DNA of 64,000 nt from Melieria omissa (taxonomy: Eukaryota; Arthropoda; Insecta; Diptera; Ulidiidae): positions 99,635,905 through 99,699,904 of the forward strand of contig OZ020269.1 in assembly GCA_963971225.1 (NCBI GenBank), given 5' to 3'. Shown here piece after piece: positions 1-11,803 of this stretch. The stretch's first letter is position 1, and each line of letters begins with the position of its first letter. The position numbers and the translations under genes are program-made. Below the pieces are notes generated by a model. The model was not told the origin of the DNA, did no database searches, and saw only the letters and a program-made list of their open reading frames with translations.

Positions 1-590
1 GTGAATTATTCATTTTTTTAAATGATGAGTCAAAAGTGCTTTGAAATTTGATGCATGAAATTGATTTTGCGCTGTTTGGCTGTTTCATCGAGTGACCTTG
101 AGGCAGTGTTCAGAGTACAATAGAACATGAGCTGAATGAATGTGAAGTAGGAGTTGGAGAGACATTGAAGAGTGATTTTTAATGATTCAAAGAGGATCTG
201 AACAGGAAATGTTAACTGATTAAAAGAGGATACAAACAAGCTCTGAAAAAGGAAGACAAATAAAAGCGCAGGCACCTTATTTATTTCATTTTTTTTATCA
301 ATCTTCTGAGTCGAGTGGGGATTTAAATTCTGCGTTTAATGTTGGCATGAAAACAAAGAGAAATTAAAAATTTCAAACCAACTTAGTTGGTGTGACAATA
401 ACAATTTTTTATGGTCAATGTTATTTAATTTGATGAAACGAAGTTTCAAGATTCAAAATGTCAAATGTCACTCAAAATAATACATCTTAATTGGATATGG
501 TAAAATTTTGTGTTGCTTCTGAGATTTTTTTCTTTTCATTCACTGCTTCAGAGCAAAGAGCCTCAACGAAACAAATCAATGAGTCAATGA
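1..590. other. AT-rich sequence without recognisable gene
   Basis: No open reading frame here has family features or codon-like composition. The stretch is ordinary AT-rich spacer. It leads into a short segment (591-664) that reappears inside the satellite block at 1943-2008. Confidence 0.6.
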
Positions 591-664
591 CAACTCAACA
601 CATGACTTCAGTTGACCGATTGACCGATACATCAAATTGAATCACTTCTCATTTATTTAAGCTT
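591..664 (+). repeat. Segment duplicated into the GATGT satellite (copy 1)
   Basis: This segment shares the run CAACTCAA..GATGACTTCAGTTGACCG..ATCAAATT.AATCACTTCT.ATTTATT..AGCTT with 1943-2008. The two copies differ by small indels (a doubled TTGACCGAT here) and a few substitutions. They are direct repeats about 1.35 kb apart, bracketing the first part of the satellite. This looks like a segmental duplication associated with satellite growth rather than a transposon, since no terminal repeats are visible. Confidence 0.75.
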
Positions 665-1430
665 CCGATAAATCTTACCAGTCCATCCATGCTCCGAGTC
701 AGATATACAACTTTACATGGCAGCGTTTGGTATAACAAGTTCCCATAGGTTATGTTATGAACAGCGAGCGATATGCAGGTAATTTACTCTTAAAAGGCCA
801 ATTGTAAGTTCTCAAAAATTAGTGATGAAATTTTCAATCCTGGTGACAGCCATAAACCAATTTGATTTAATGACGAAACTTTTTTCTCCTTATTCACTTC
901 GCTTGTCAGTATAGGACATCAATAAAGCCTGGAGTTGGAGTTATTGAAGAATGAGGTATAAGTCTATCGATGGCAGTCTCATCACATGGGACAGGTCAAC
1001 CTTTAAGACATCTTTTAGGAGAGACTCAACATTATTGTGTAAAATTTAGCTCTAGGAATGAGGAAAAGTATGACAGATGAGCTGCCAGCTGCTGAAAGCT
1101 AGAGAAGGCAATGGGCGAAATGCAGCTGGAGTGGCATAATTAGGTTTGAAAAGTCTGCTGTGATACTAGCAACAGGTGAGAGTTGAGCTGGTTTCCCGAA
1201 GAAAATGGGGTTATGTTTTCAACTCTAGTCTAGCCCTGGCATCTTTCTACCTATTGCATGTTTGTTTAAAGGCATAGAACTTTAAATATTATTTTTTGTG
1301 ACAGTCGATTCGGCAGTTCTTGATTGTTTTGAAGTTTGTTTGGTTTAGTAATTCATCATTAACAGACTCCATCGCAGCAAGGTTTCGAAATTGATTTTGA
1401 AAAACATGGTTCAATTGGATATTGTGACGC

Positions 1431-1942
1431 GATGTGATGTGATGTGATGTGATGTAATGTGATGTATTATGATGTGATGTGATGTGATGTGATGTGATGT
1501 GATGTGATGTGATGTGATGTGATGTGATGTGATGTGATGTGATGTGATGTAGTATGACGTGATGTGATGTGATGTGATGTATTATGATGTGATGTTATGT
1601 GTTGTAATATGATGTATTGTGATGTAGTATGATGTGATGTGATGTGATGTGATGTGATGTGATGTGATGTGATGTGATGTGATGTGATGTGATGTGATGT
1701 GATGTGATGTGATGTGATGTAATGTGATGCGATGTGATGTGATGTGATGTGATGTTATGTGATGTAATATGATGTGGTGTGATGTGATGTGATGTGATGT
1801 ATTGTGATGTGATGTGATGTATTGTAAAGTGATCTGATGTATTGTGATGTGATGTGTTGTGATGTGATGTAATATGATGTGATGTGATATAATGTGATGA
1901 GATATGATGTATTGAGTTGTGATCTGTTGTGATGTGATGTTA
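1431..1942 (+). repeat. (GATGT)n pentanucleotide satellite, main block
   Basis: About 100 tandem GATGT units occur with scattered variants (GATGC, AATGT, TATGT, TTGTG). The long antisense reading frame over this block encodes a repeating Ile-Thr-Ser-His-His pattern and is an artefact of the 5-bp period. Variant units are more frequent toward the right end, as expected when array edges decay. Confidence 0.97.
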
Positions 1943-2008
1943 CAACTCAACCGATGACTTCAGTTGACCGATATATCAAATTTAATCACTTCTAATTTAT
2001 TTTAGCTT
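1943..2008 (+). repeat. Segment duplicated into the GATGT satellite (copy 2)
   Basis: This is the second copy of the 591-664 segment. It lies between two GATGT blocks, so unique DNA is embedded within the array. Confidence 0.75.
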
Positions 2009-2175
2009 GATGTGATGAGATGAGATAAGATGTGATGTTATGTGATATGATGTTATGTGATGTGTTGTGTTGTGATTTGATGTGTTGTAATGTAATGTGA
2101 TGTAATGTTATGTAATGTAATGTGATATTATGTGATGTGATGTGATGTGATGTGATGTGATGTGATGTGATGTAT
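2009..2175 (+). repeat. (GATGT)n satellite, degenerate second block
   Basis: The 5-bp array resumes after the duplicated segment. It starts with many variants (GATGA, GATAA, TATGT, TTGTG) and becomes regular GATGT at 2127-2173, after which ordinary sequence begins. Confidence 0.93.
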
Positions 2176-3709
2176 TGGTAGGAAGGAATGCTACGAGCAT
2201 AGCACTCAGTCCATTTAGAATAGTGTGCCCAAAGAGAAAGGTAAGAGGGAAGAAAGGGAGCAGAAAAATCGTAGAAGATGTAAGGGGTTTGTTTTCCTCC
2301 CGAACTTTTGAGTTGCTTTGAGGAATCTTAGAAAAACAGGAAGAGATAAAGTATAAGTGAAGCCTCATGCTTCAGAAGTATGCTGGACAGTGGCAGATGA
2401 AGTATTCTGTGTCTGTGGTTTTGTGTCTATGCCCTCGAGGCAAACTTCAGTCAGGCACTACGTGCGTTTTTTGTGCTCTTATTCGTCCATCAGAGCGATT
2501 GAGAAACTATGATTGAGAAACTATGAATTGTTTTCGCATATAAGTAAACAAAATTGAGCAGATGAAAGCCAACACTAACGTAATGTAATGTAATGACTGC
2601 CTGAAATGCCGCGAAGAGTGTGTGAAAACGGACCGAAATCATATTCAAACATTATTACCATAAACACAGTTTGTCTTTATTGGCCAATTCGCGCTTCATA
2701 AGCTGCCTCCCTAACATAACCTGACCTAATGATATTAGATTACCTGCCACATAAAACAATTTTTTGAATAATGATTTGTTTGTGTATTATTATCTTTTGA
2801 TGTAAAGTTTTCTGCGTCTAAAAAAAACACTTTTGAAGTAATAATGTTTGCTTTAACACTTAAATGAATGATTCCAAATTACCAACATTTTCTTATTAAA
2901 ACTCTTAAAGCCCATAGCCTTCAATATGTCTACTGCCTCTTGTCTATCCTTTGTATATAGATTGGTTCTATAACAAAAGGCATTAGAAAGTAAAAAAAGT
3001 AAAATAATTTAAGTCCGCAATCTAGAGGAAAATTTCCCAAAAACTTTTCACAGTCTTGTACACTTTGCCACTCATTTATCTATAAATTGTTAACGCTGTG
3101 AATAGCACTGACACCTTAAATCATTGATTTTATTTAGCGAAAAAATTGTTAGCCAACATAAATTAGCAGCTTAAAGCTGAAGCTAATAAAACGAAAAAAG
3201 TCAAACGAAAATCAACAAAGCAGCAACTAACAAAACACAGCATCCTTCAAAGTAATTTCAAGACCAGAAGCGACACTAGCAGATACAACCCCCCAAATAA
3301 TATTCAAAGAAACAGACAACAAGAGTGAACCGGCAGATACAAGCGGGTCAGACTAAATAGAAAGGAGGAAAGCTACAGCCGCATAGCAACGCAATGAAAT
3401 AAGAAAAGGTAAAGAACGGTCAAAGCTGGCAAAATTGGGTATTAGCGCAAAGTGAAATGTGTCGGCATGGATGCGGCAGGAGTAGTCGCGGCTACTTTTG
3501 AAATCAATCAACTGCAAGTTAACTTTTAGGCGGCAAAACCAACATTTTGCGTGACTGATTCAATTGATTAAAAACAAAAACTTTTCTTATGAACAAAGTG
3601 AACAAGTTGAAGTGGGGTAAAGTTTTAAGAAAGGAATTTAAATTAAATTTTTGTTTTCTTAAATCAGGAAATTACCACAGTGTGTATGAGCAACATTATT
3701 TAATGAAGG
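2176..3709. other. Spacer without recognisable gene
   Basis: No supported gene was found. A 14-bp direct duplication (GATTGAGAAACTAT twice, near 2500-2528) and a short (TAATG)n run at 2581-2595 are visible. The latter resembles the simple tails that close some non-LTR retrotransposons in this window, but no coding remnant precedes it. Confidence 0.5.
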
Positions 3710-4445
3710 TTAAGGCAGGTTCTCACCTTGTGGATCCGAAAAAGTGCACTTTTTTTAGGAATTTTTTTTGAGAAAACGGTTAAAGATACAACGCTGAAAA
3801 TTGTTTCTGGATATGAACACACATTTATTTAGAGAATACAATTTTTCAAATTGAATGAATCAAAAAAAGGGGGGGAGGGGGCGTCCATCAGTGGCGGCAT
3901 GTCGGCGAGGATTTGTCCCGCTACCGGAAGTGATTCCGTCAAAACCCGTGATCGGAAACACAAAAATCGAACACATTCTTAATGTGTACCGTATTATCTA
4001 TTGAATGAACCAAGATCATGAAAAAAAAAATCAAAATTACAAAAGTTATGAGGTTTTGAAAAAAAATTAAGATTTTCGCATTTTTTTGTTCACTTATTAT
4101 TTTTTTAAATAAACAATTTTCAATATTTTTGGCTGATCGGTGGTTCATTCATTAGAAAACACCCTAAGGAACATTTGGAAAAAATTTGGTGACGATTGGT
4201 TCATTCCAGCGCCTTCAATCACTTCCGTAAGGTCCGAAAATGTGGTTCTGAGAAAAACGCGTTTAAAGTTTAAAGCGCGCTTGGCCGGTGCTCTACACTG
4301 CTCTATGTAACGGCCTGTAACTTTTGTAATTTTTCAGATTTTGATCTGAAATTTCTGGAGTACATTTTTGAAACATATATCTACACGATGAGGCAAAAAA
4401 AAAATTGTTGTTTTTTTTTTTCCACAAGGTGAGAACCTGCCTTAA
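3710..4445. mobile_element. TTAA-flanked TIR transposon, non-autonomous
   Basis: The element at 3714-4441 (728 bp) is bounded by perfect 21-bp terminal inverted repeats beginning GGCAGGTTCTCACCTTGTGG. It is flanked on both sides by TTAA (3710-3713 and 4442-4445). A TTAA target duplication is the signature of piggyBac and Kolobok transposons. The GG-initial terminus fits Kolobok better than piggyBac, whose ends usually begin CC. The interior has no reading frame resembling a transposase, so this is a non-autonomous derivative. The element sits immediately left of a decayed RT fragment. Confidence 0.85.
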
Positions 4446-4489
4446 AGAGAAATTATTTGTTAAAGTATTGAAAACGTGAGAGATGAGAG

Positions 4490-4965
4490 AAGCAGAAAGC
4501 AAAGAAAGCAAAGCTGCTTTTGCTAGTATTAATCGGATTTGTCTGATATCTGATTTTGGTATCGCCGCCAAACTGATACGGCTGTGTAAAATAACGATGA
4601 ATGTCGCTGCTAGCTCTGTAAGAATCGAGAAGAACCTCTTCCAGTTGTTTTAGGAACGAGATGTTAGACAAGGCAACCGCCTATTGATTTTTGTAACCTT
4701 CTACCTTAACCTTTACAAGCGTGCCGCATGTTCGACATTCTCCAGTCTAGAGGTAGAAGCGAGCAAAGTGAGGCTTGCGTTAAACGAGGGTAAGACAAAG
4801 TACCTACGGTCAACACACAAAGAATCTTCGCGTGTTGGCCATCACGTCACTGTTGTCAGCTGTAATTTCGAAATGGCAAAGGACTATGTCTATCTTGGCA
4901 TCAATTAACAACAAAACAGCGTCAGTCTGGAGATCAAACGAAAAATTACTCTTGCCACCGAACAA
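4490..4965 (+). pseudogene. Decayed RTE-like LINE reverse transcriptase fragment (copy A)
   Basis: Conceptual translation across several frames gives pieces matching the better-preserved copy at 21.7-22.8 kb. They include a KAAF..SINR stretch (RT motif A region), FGIAAKLIRLCK, VRQGN (motif B region, QG), LNEGKTKYL..T and DYVYLG, then SLEIKRKITLAT. Frames are broken by at least three indels or stops and the YADD motif region is deleted. The fragment lacks endonuclease and 3' tail. This is the oldest of four copies of the same family here (others at 21.7, 48.0 and 56.2 kb). Confidence 0.75.
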
Positions 4966-5144
4966 CATTCGACTCTTATCATCTCAGTCCTTTTGATGAC
5001 CATCGATAGAGGTGTTTGAGTACAGTGAAAGCGCTTTTATCTTTACAAAGAACTTGTAACTGTTGTGTACTATGGTTGCTATGAGTAATACAATTTTATA
5101 AATCAAAACTAAATGAAAGTAACAAAACCAGCAAATTTGTTTGC

Positions 5145-6580
5145 TAAACGCGGCGTATGAGTAACATTAATTAGAAAGAATAACCAAAACATACTCATTG
5201 TTTGCAAAAAGTTTGTTGGTGTTTAAGCTAATTTATGCGGCATACATGGCGTGTGAGCAACATCAATTAGAAAGAATACCAAAAAACTATTCTGATTCAA
5301 GTTTGTTATCAAAACAAGTTACACTAATTCGTTTTTGAGATCAAAGGAGTCACGTTTTGGTAAGAAGTTGAATTCGAATGAGTAACATTAATTGAACGCT
5401 ACAACAAAAACTATCAATTTGAAAATACAAACGAAAGTAGAATTAGAAATGCTAACAATTGTTTTAACTTATTTTGCATTTTTATAAATACGAAGTATTA
5501 TTGGGGTACAGGGGTGCGTATGAGTAATAAAATTAAACCAAAAAGATAAGTAAATTTTAAAATTATTTGCTTTTAAAAAGAAAACAAGCAGTTCTTCATA
5601 AAACTTTGAAGTTCTATGAAAAATATTAAATGCGGAAACTGCAAGTTTCAACATTATTAACGAATTTATCACGTGAAAGGCGCCTAGATTGCTCGAATTT
5701 ATTTAAATTAAGATTGAAGTCATTTTCATGTACAGCAGAGCGTATGAGTAATAAAACTAAATCAGAAAGACATGTTAATTGTAAAATTGTTTATATTTGG
5801 GACCACAAGAAAGGTTTTAGAGAAGATCTTGAAGTTCTACGAAGAGTTTTAACTACAAAAAATCTCAAGCTTCAACATTACAAAAGGATTTATGACGCAG
5901 AAGACACATAGTGTGCTCACCATTCTTTAAATTAAGATTCAATTCTTACAAAAACTCCAGCACTTTCAGTGTACAACAGAGCGTATGAGTAATTATTTTA
6001 AACCAAAAAATTACTCGAGGCGACAAGAAGCATTTGGGATAAGATTTTTTTATTTTATGAAGACCATTAATTAATTAATTAATTAATTAAGTAATTGTAG
6101 AGGAGATTTTGGAGTTCTTTGCAGAATATTAACTGCGAAAACCACAAGTTTCAACATAAAAGAATATATGACGTGAAAGGCATTTAGATTGCTCGCAGTT
6201 GTTTAGATTGAGATTAAACTCGTATGAAAACTCAGCAATTTTGGTGTACAACGGAGCGTATGAGTAATAATTTTAAACCAAGAAATTATTCGAAGCGACA
6301 AAAAGGATTTTGGATTAGATTTTTTCTATTCTATGAAGACTATTAAATAATAAATTATTATAATTAATTAAAAATAATTGTTCTACCGAGCTGTGGTGAC
6401 AACGAATCAACCACTCAATCAACATGAATTAATAAGGGGAGACTATAAGCCTTTTCAATGTATGATGGGTTTCTTTTCCCAGTCGAGGCGGGAACTGAAG
6501 CTAAAAGATTTTACTTTCGCTTAAGTGGCAACAAAAAGGGGCGAATGAGCTTGGCGCGTATGAGTAACAATAGTTTATGT
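5145..6580. repeat. Degenerate tandem array, ~225-300 bp period
   Basis: The phrase GCGTATGAGTAA recurs at about 5516, 5740, 5981, 6256 and 6556, with degenerate versions at 5152, 5249 and 5375. It is embedded in longer conserved units. Each unit carries an A-rich half (AAACCA..AAATTA.TCGA..CGACAA) and a second half with TTTCAACAT..AA..ATATATGACGTGAAAGGC and GTACAACRGAGCGTATGAG. Units are separated by 225-300 bp. An isolated copy of the phrase is found near 17085. No terminal repeats or coding capacity are visible; this is a local minisatellite-like array. Confidence 0.8.
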
Positions 6581-7357
6581 ACAATTAAACAAATTTTATG
6601 TCTAATAAATGAAGTGCAAATTTTTGACACATTTTAATTGAAAGCATTTGAGAAAAGAAATCACTTATTGTAAACTTGCGTTTAATGTGGTTTAATTTTA
6701 ATTTGTATTATATTTTGAAAGAACAATAAAACAAAAGCCTTTTACTTTGTGTTGCTGCGAATTTTCTTTGTGGTTTTATATTATTTTTATTTTTTTAAAT
6801 AAATTTTGTGGCCTCAGAAGAGTCAAACGCCAAGTCAAACGACAAGATTAATGAAGGTAATACAAACGAGGCAAAGAAAGGAGTCAATGAAACCAACCCA
6901 TACCAAACAAACAGTTTTGTAACAAAAACAGTAGACAACAAAACAAAGAAAGATAGAAGAGGAGAGAGAGAACGCAATGCTTTTGATAAATACAAAGTAA
7001 TTAAAAAGCCAGCCAGCGCAGACAGTCAATTTTTTTTACTTTATTTAGACTTACTTGCGGCTTTTTACATTGACTTATATTAACCGCAACAAATGCAGCT
7101 TGTGTGCGTCTACTAAAAAACCGCAATACACACAAATGTAATTTTGCCATTTTAGGCTTCACACAGAAGCAAAGCCAATGAGAAAAAGACACAGAGACTG
7201 AGAGAGAAGGCGGGAAAACAAACGACTAAAGCTACCAAAATCTCATTAGGTACACTTTGAAGTTGGGTTTGGGTAGTGCGTAAGCTGTCGATGCGTGGAA
7301 AGTGGTAATGGAAGTTGTTTGGCAAAATCAACAGCACATAAAAGTGGGGTGGCAACG

Positions 7358-7381
7358 CACACACACACACACACACACACA
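7358..7381 (+). repeat. (CA)12 microsatellite
   Basis: Uninterrupted CA dinucleotides, 24 bp. Confidence 0.97.
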
Positions 7382-8095
7382 GACACAAGTCGTCTACACG
7401 CGTATACAAAACCGCAGTTAAGCGCTAATTAATTTAGTGTCACACACACGCAACACGACACCTGCTTGTGTAATTGAATATTACGTAAATGGGAATGGAA
7501 ATATGTTCACATGTGTGTGTATGTGCGTATGAGCGTATGGGTGTTTGTGAATATTCCCATTTTGGGCTAATCCGTTGCGTTGTGGGTAATATTTTTGCCA
7601 TGAGAGGTATACAAATTACCTTTAGACAGTCAGATAGATGGGTAGACACAGCGAAAATATTACCAACAATTTCTTTAAAATTTCAAAAATTCTTTTAGCC
7701 AAACTGTACCTGAAAATTGTGCTATGTATCTCAGCTTCCTGCTCAGCTGCTCTTATTCCCAGTACGCAACTAACTGACTAACTTAAAAGGCAATTACTGT
7801 TCATCCGCCACACGTCATTACCGCCCAAAACACCTGTGTCGACACTGCGCTGCACCAATGGTTCCTCTCACCCCCGCCATTAGCACTTCTACATGTATCT
7901 GTTGCTGTGTGCCCATATTTATAACAACGTGGCGTTATTAGTTATAAGCAAAATATAGCATTAATTAAATAAAACGATGCTGAAAGCGTAGATCATTAGA
8001 AGAAACACGTGTTTCTTGTATACCTTCAACAAAATTTTGCCAACACTGCCATTCTAGTCAATGTCTCAAGATAAAGTAATACTAATGGTTGCGAT

Positions 8096-8115
8096 ACACA
8101 CACACACACACACAC
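8096..8115 (+). repeat. (CA)10 microsatellite
   Basis: Uninterrupted AC/CA dinucleotides, 20 bp. Confidence 0.95.
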
Positions 8116-9603
8116 TTAAATATTTACTTGCTACTACTGCAAAATGAGCAACGGGAGGTGTAGCCAGTTGTGTTTTGTTGCAAAAAGGGTTCAGCTGGTT
8201 GAGTGTTTGACGCCCTTTTTGTGGCTATGTGGCTGCGTTGCTTATTGCTTGATGCTATGTTAATGTGTGTGTGGGCACGAAGTGTCTGTGTCTCTGTGTG
8301 AATGTATGTGTGTCTGGCTTGTTAATAGCATTTTATAGCGCAGCTGTTTTGCCACTACTTTTTTCATATGCCATTTACATTTAGTGTGTGTGTGTGTGTC
8401 TGGGTGGGTGTGGGGGGTAGCCTGGGTGCTGTGGGTATCCTTTTCCTTCTCTGCCCCATGACTTAATTTTGCAGTGTGTCTATGTTTAACATTGCAGCCA
8501 ATGTAACGTTGATTGCGACTACTTGCGGCCTTCCCCCTTCGACATGTGTTCTTTGCATGTTAATAGCTCATTGTGTAAGCGTTTAAGTTGTAATTGAATT
8601 GTTGAAATCGTAGTGTGAGTGGTCGATACATTGAAATTGAATCAACTTGTAAGTGTAAAGCAACCAGATGTTTCCAATTTCGCAGTTTTTTAATGTTACG
8701 TATACGCCCCGCATATCGATTTGCATACATTTAGCGATTCTGCTAATTGATATGAAATGTTATGGTATGGAAATTTTTCTGCGAAACAGCTTGGAATGAT
8801 TTGGTGGAATGGAATATTTAATAAATCGGTTTTTTTTCGTTTTTTTCTTTTTAATAAACAGGGGAAAATAATCAAAGATTAATTTCACATAATTACTTAA
8901 TCGCTTGCATACAAAATAAGTAAATTGGTTTTAAATGGATTACATTTTTTTCAGTATTTATGGTTTTGAGAGTTTCACATTTCATTTTAATGTGCTTATG
9001 AGTTTACATTCTGAGGGAGGTATGTGCGTGGCATAAGGTGCTGGAATTGAGATTTGATATGGGATGAGCATCATTTGTGCTTCACACCATCGACTGTGCG
9101 TTGTTTCTGGGTCGCACTTGTAGACAAAATCTTCAAGCTTAGTTTATTTGAAGGTATTTTCTAGTTCAACCTTGGATCTTTGTCAATTTTGCACTTTACT
9201 AGAGCGACTCTCACATCGTCACTGGATGATTTTTATCAACCTTTTTCTCCATAGGAAAATGCCTGGTCTTGGAATCACCAAAAACACTAAACGACGGTCA
9301 CATAATTTTACAAGTTCAAGTTCACGCTTTTTCATAAACTTTGCGTTTTCTTGTTTCCATTTTGACCGTTTGCTGTAAAACGTCAAAGGAAAAATCTCAA
9401 TGATATTGATTTGTCGAACATTTTTTACGTATTACCAACTAAGAAAAGTTTTGTTAGTCTTTGAGTAACAGCTATGGGGTTATTTTTTTATTTCCTTTGC
9501 ATGTTTTATACACAAAATTCGAAGTCATATTATTATTGGGTCCAATGATGCCTGTAGAATCTATAAAAATTAAGAAAAAAAGGAGAAGAAGAAAATAAGA
9601 ATG

Positions 9604-9990
9604 AATTCCGTAACCTGAAATCAAGACTTCTGACGAGCCTGCTTAGCAGATATGTCGATTCCGTACCCTGGAATAAAGAATCCTCTGGCATCTGGCATTA
9701 AAATCTCGCATCCACATACTTTTTTTCATTAGGAAGATGAACTTATTTGCCCTAAATTGAAACTGTTAATTGGATATAAAACGATAAACAATACAACTAT
9801 TTCTATGTCAGCGCCTTACTCCGCCAATTCTGTACTCTGGGGTCAAGATTTCTAACGAGTCTGGTTAGCAGAAATGCCTGAAAATGCCAGAAAAACCCTG
9901 GAGTAAAGAGTCCTGCTGCATTTGGCAATTAAATCCCTTATATCCTTTTTTTATTAGGAAGATATTGCCCCGACTTGAAACTGTTCGTTC
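9604..9990. repeat. Tandem duplication with 222-bp offset
   Basis: The segment starting AATTCCGTAACCTG at 9604 is repeated from 9826 as AATTCTGTACTCTGG. Shared landmarks follow in the same order: TCAAGA.TTCT.ACGAG, TTAGCAGA.ATG, CCTGGA.TAAAGA.TCCT, CATTTGGCA.TTAAAT, ATTAGGAAGAT and TTGAAACTGTT. The two copies are diverged by roughly a fifth by eye. No termini or coding potential are visible. Confidence 0.85.
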
Positions 9991-10124
9991 GATCCACGGG
10001 AAAACAAAAGGTGATTCACCATGACCCATTTTGGCCTCCAAGTGGAAGTGTGGTCTATGGTGCAGACACATAAATCCCTCCCTAGCCTACAGAAACCAAT
10101 TTAGTACAAAATGTTGTTCAGCCT

Positions 10125-10640
10125 AGGTTAGGTTAGGTTAGGTTAGGTTAGGGTAAAGTGGCTGGCACGGGACTTGCCGAAAGACACACTTAGGCCTCGA
10201 AAAGGGCCCAATGTGATACCACAAGGAGGAAGTGATCTGACTTACTGCAAGTTAAGTGCCTATTCAATGTTGATTAATCTAAGGTCATCCAGGTTGTCGA
10301 AGAAATTAGAGCCCAAGGCTTTCCACCTTTGTATAGAGAGAGCCGGGCAGTGACAGAGAAGGTGACTAATGGATTCTTCCTCCTCCTCATTTTGACAGCT
10401 TCGGCAAAAGTCCCGACTGTCAAGACCTAATCTGTAGGCATGAAGACCAAATATACAATGTTTCGTAAGAATCGAGACGATCGTACTGATGTGTTGAATG
10501 CTAAGCGAGACAAGAGTTCTAGTGCGCCCGGGGTTTAAAGTGGGCCATAGTTGTTTTGTGATTGAGCAAGTGCTCTCCTCCTGCCATCGCTGGTTGGCTA
10601 TGTCGAGGAAAGAAGAACCTATAAAATAAGTTTTAAGCAT
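10125..10640 (-). pseudogene. 3' end of RNase H-bearing LINE, with (CCTAA)n tail
   Basis: The minus-strand frame from 10640 to 10260 encodes 126 residues typical of the region after the RNase H domain in R1/LOA/I-type LINE ORF2 proteins. Landmarks are FGLHAYRLGL, then a zinc knuckle-like C-R-S-C..EEEEESISHLLCHCPAL, then W..LGSNFF..L.DL. A 3' untranslated stretch of about 115 nt follows, with TGTGGTATCACA, GGCCTAAGTGTGT and GCCAC. It ends in CCCTAA followed by CCTAACCTAACC, which appears on the plus strand as TTAGG repeats at 10125-10152. The 5' part is absent. The 3' untranslated stretch is closely similar to the 3' end of the SINE at 54.66-55.06 kb. Confidence 0.85.
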
Positions 10641-10965
10641 TAATCATAATTTTTTCTTCTATCTTCAATTTTACATTAAACAAAATTCAGACCAAACTTT
10701 AAAGTAAGACCTTTTAAAATTAAAAAAATATTCCGAAAAAACAGAAGCTTTATCTGTACTCAGCATTTTCGCTTCAGCACGTAGCCAAAAGTGTTGGCAG
10801 CGCTAATAAAAACTTTCTCATCGCCTAACCAACCCCAACCCCAACCTGAAAGTGGCAGCACATAGCATCCATTACACAATTCGCTGATAACTTCTTCTAC
10901 TACAACAACAAAAATGCAAAATTGAACGCAAACTATGCGCGGCACATAAAATAGATGAGAATAGC

Positions 10966-10988
10966 GTGTGTGTGTGTGTGTGTGTGTG
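10966..10988 (+). repeat. (GT)11 microsatellite
   Basis: Uninterrupted GT dinucleotides. Confidence 0.95.
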
Positions 10989-11803
10989 ACGGATGGCATC
11001 CAATGTAAATAATTGGAACGTGCAGTAAATTTTGTGTGCACACAAAATTATTTGAGTGATATTTTTTTACTACACAACGATTTGTTAGCAGTCTTCAGAA
11101 AAAAAGTGAATGAAAACAAAAAATGAGTCACAAGCGAATAGAACACTGCTAGAATAATACACACGCACACACACAGCGACAATCAAACTCGTTTGAGAAA
11201 TGAAAATGGGAAAAACAGTGAAATTTCGTTCAACGCGCTTTTGGCGAACTTTTGGTTGAGTGAATGGCTGCGACACGCCGCATTACGTGCTCACTTTTGT
11301 ATGCAAAGCATTCAGTGCTAAAATGTGGGGACGGAGACAGATGGAAGAACAAACAGAAGGGGAGGCACTGTAAGTGGTATGAAATAGCCTGCTCTGTGCT
11401 GTGCTGTGCTCTTCTCAGTGACACACACACACACACAAATATTGTACTTTACTCGTACATCGTTTCGATGCAATGCGTTTGTGTGTCATTGTATGTTTGG
11501 CGCAATTTTAATGCGGAAGTTAAATCCACACAAATACTCAAACACACATAGCCGCATGCAGCCGTATTGGTGCACATATCCTGTACACACACACACCAAT
11601 ACAAACATGCAGCTATACGTGTTTGTAAATATGGTATGGAAATAACTAGCAGGAAGAGTTATTTGACATTTGTTTACTGGCGACAGACTGGTGAATGTTG
11701 ATGTTTTAGTGTGGTTTTGGAACAATTTATGGTGTGAGTACGCTACCTGGGGCAATGCTGACACTTTGATACAAAACGTGTAATTTTGATTCATAATGTA
11801 AAG

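Larger units (their letters stand above)
7100..9600. other. Non-coding spacer rich in (CA)n/(GT)n
   Basis: No gene is supported. The stretch has several dinucleotide runs (7358-7381, 8096-8115 and a GT-rich patch near 8380-8400). The many small reading frames lack family features. Confidence 0.5.

Noticed and set aside
1582..1950. 122-residue antisense reading frame rich in His, Ile, Thr and Ser
   Set aside because: It is the translation of the 5-bp GATGT satellite, whose period creates a stop-free frame.
1431..2175. CRISPR array
   Set aside because: The repeat is a contiguous 5-bp satellite without spacers, in a eukaryotic sequence.
10125..10152. Interstitial or true telomere (TTAGG)n
   Set aside because: The run is only ~5 units and sits exactly at the 3' end of a LINE remnant, so it is best read as that element's tail.
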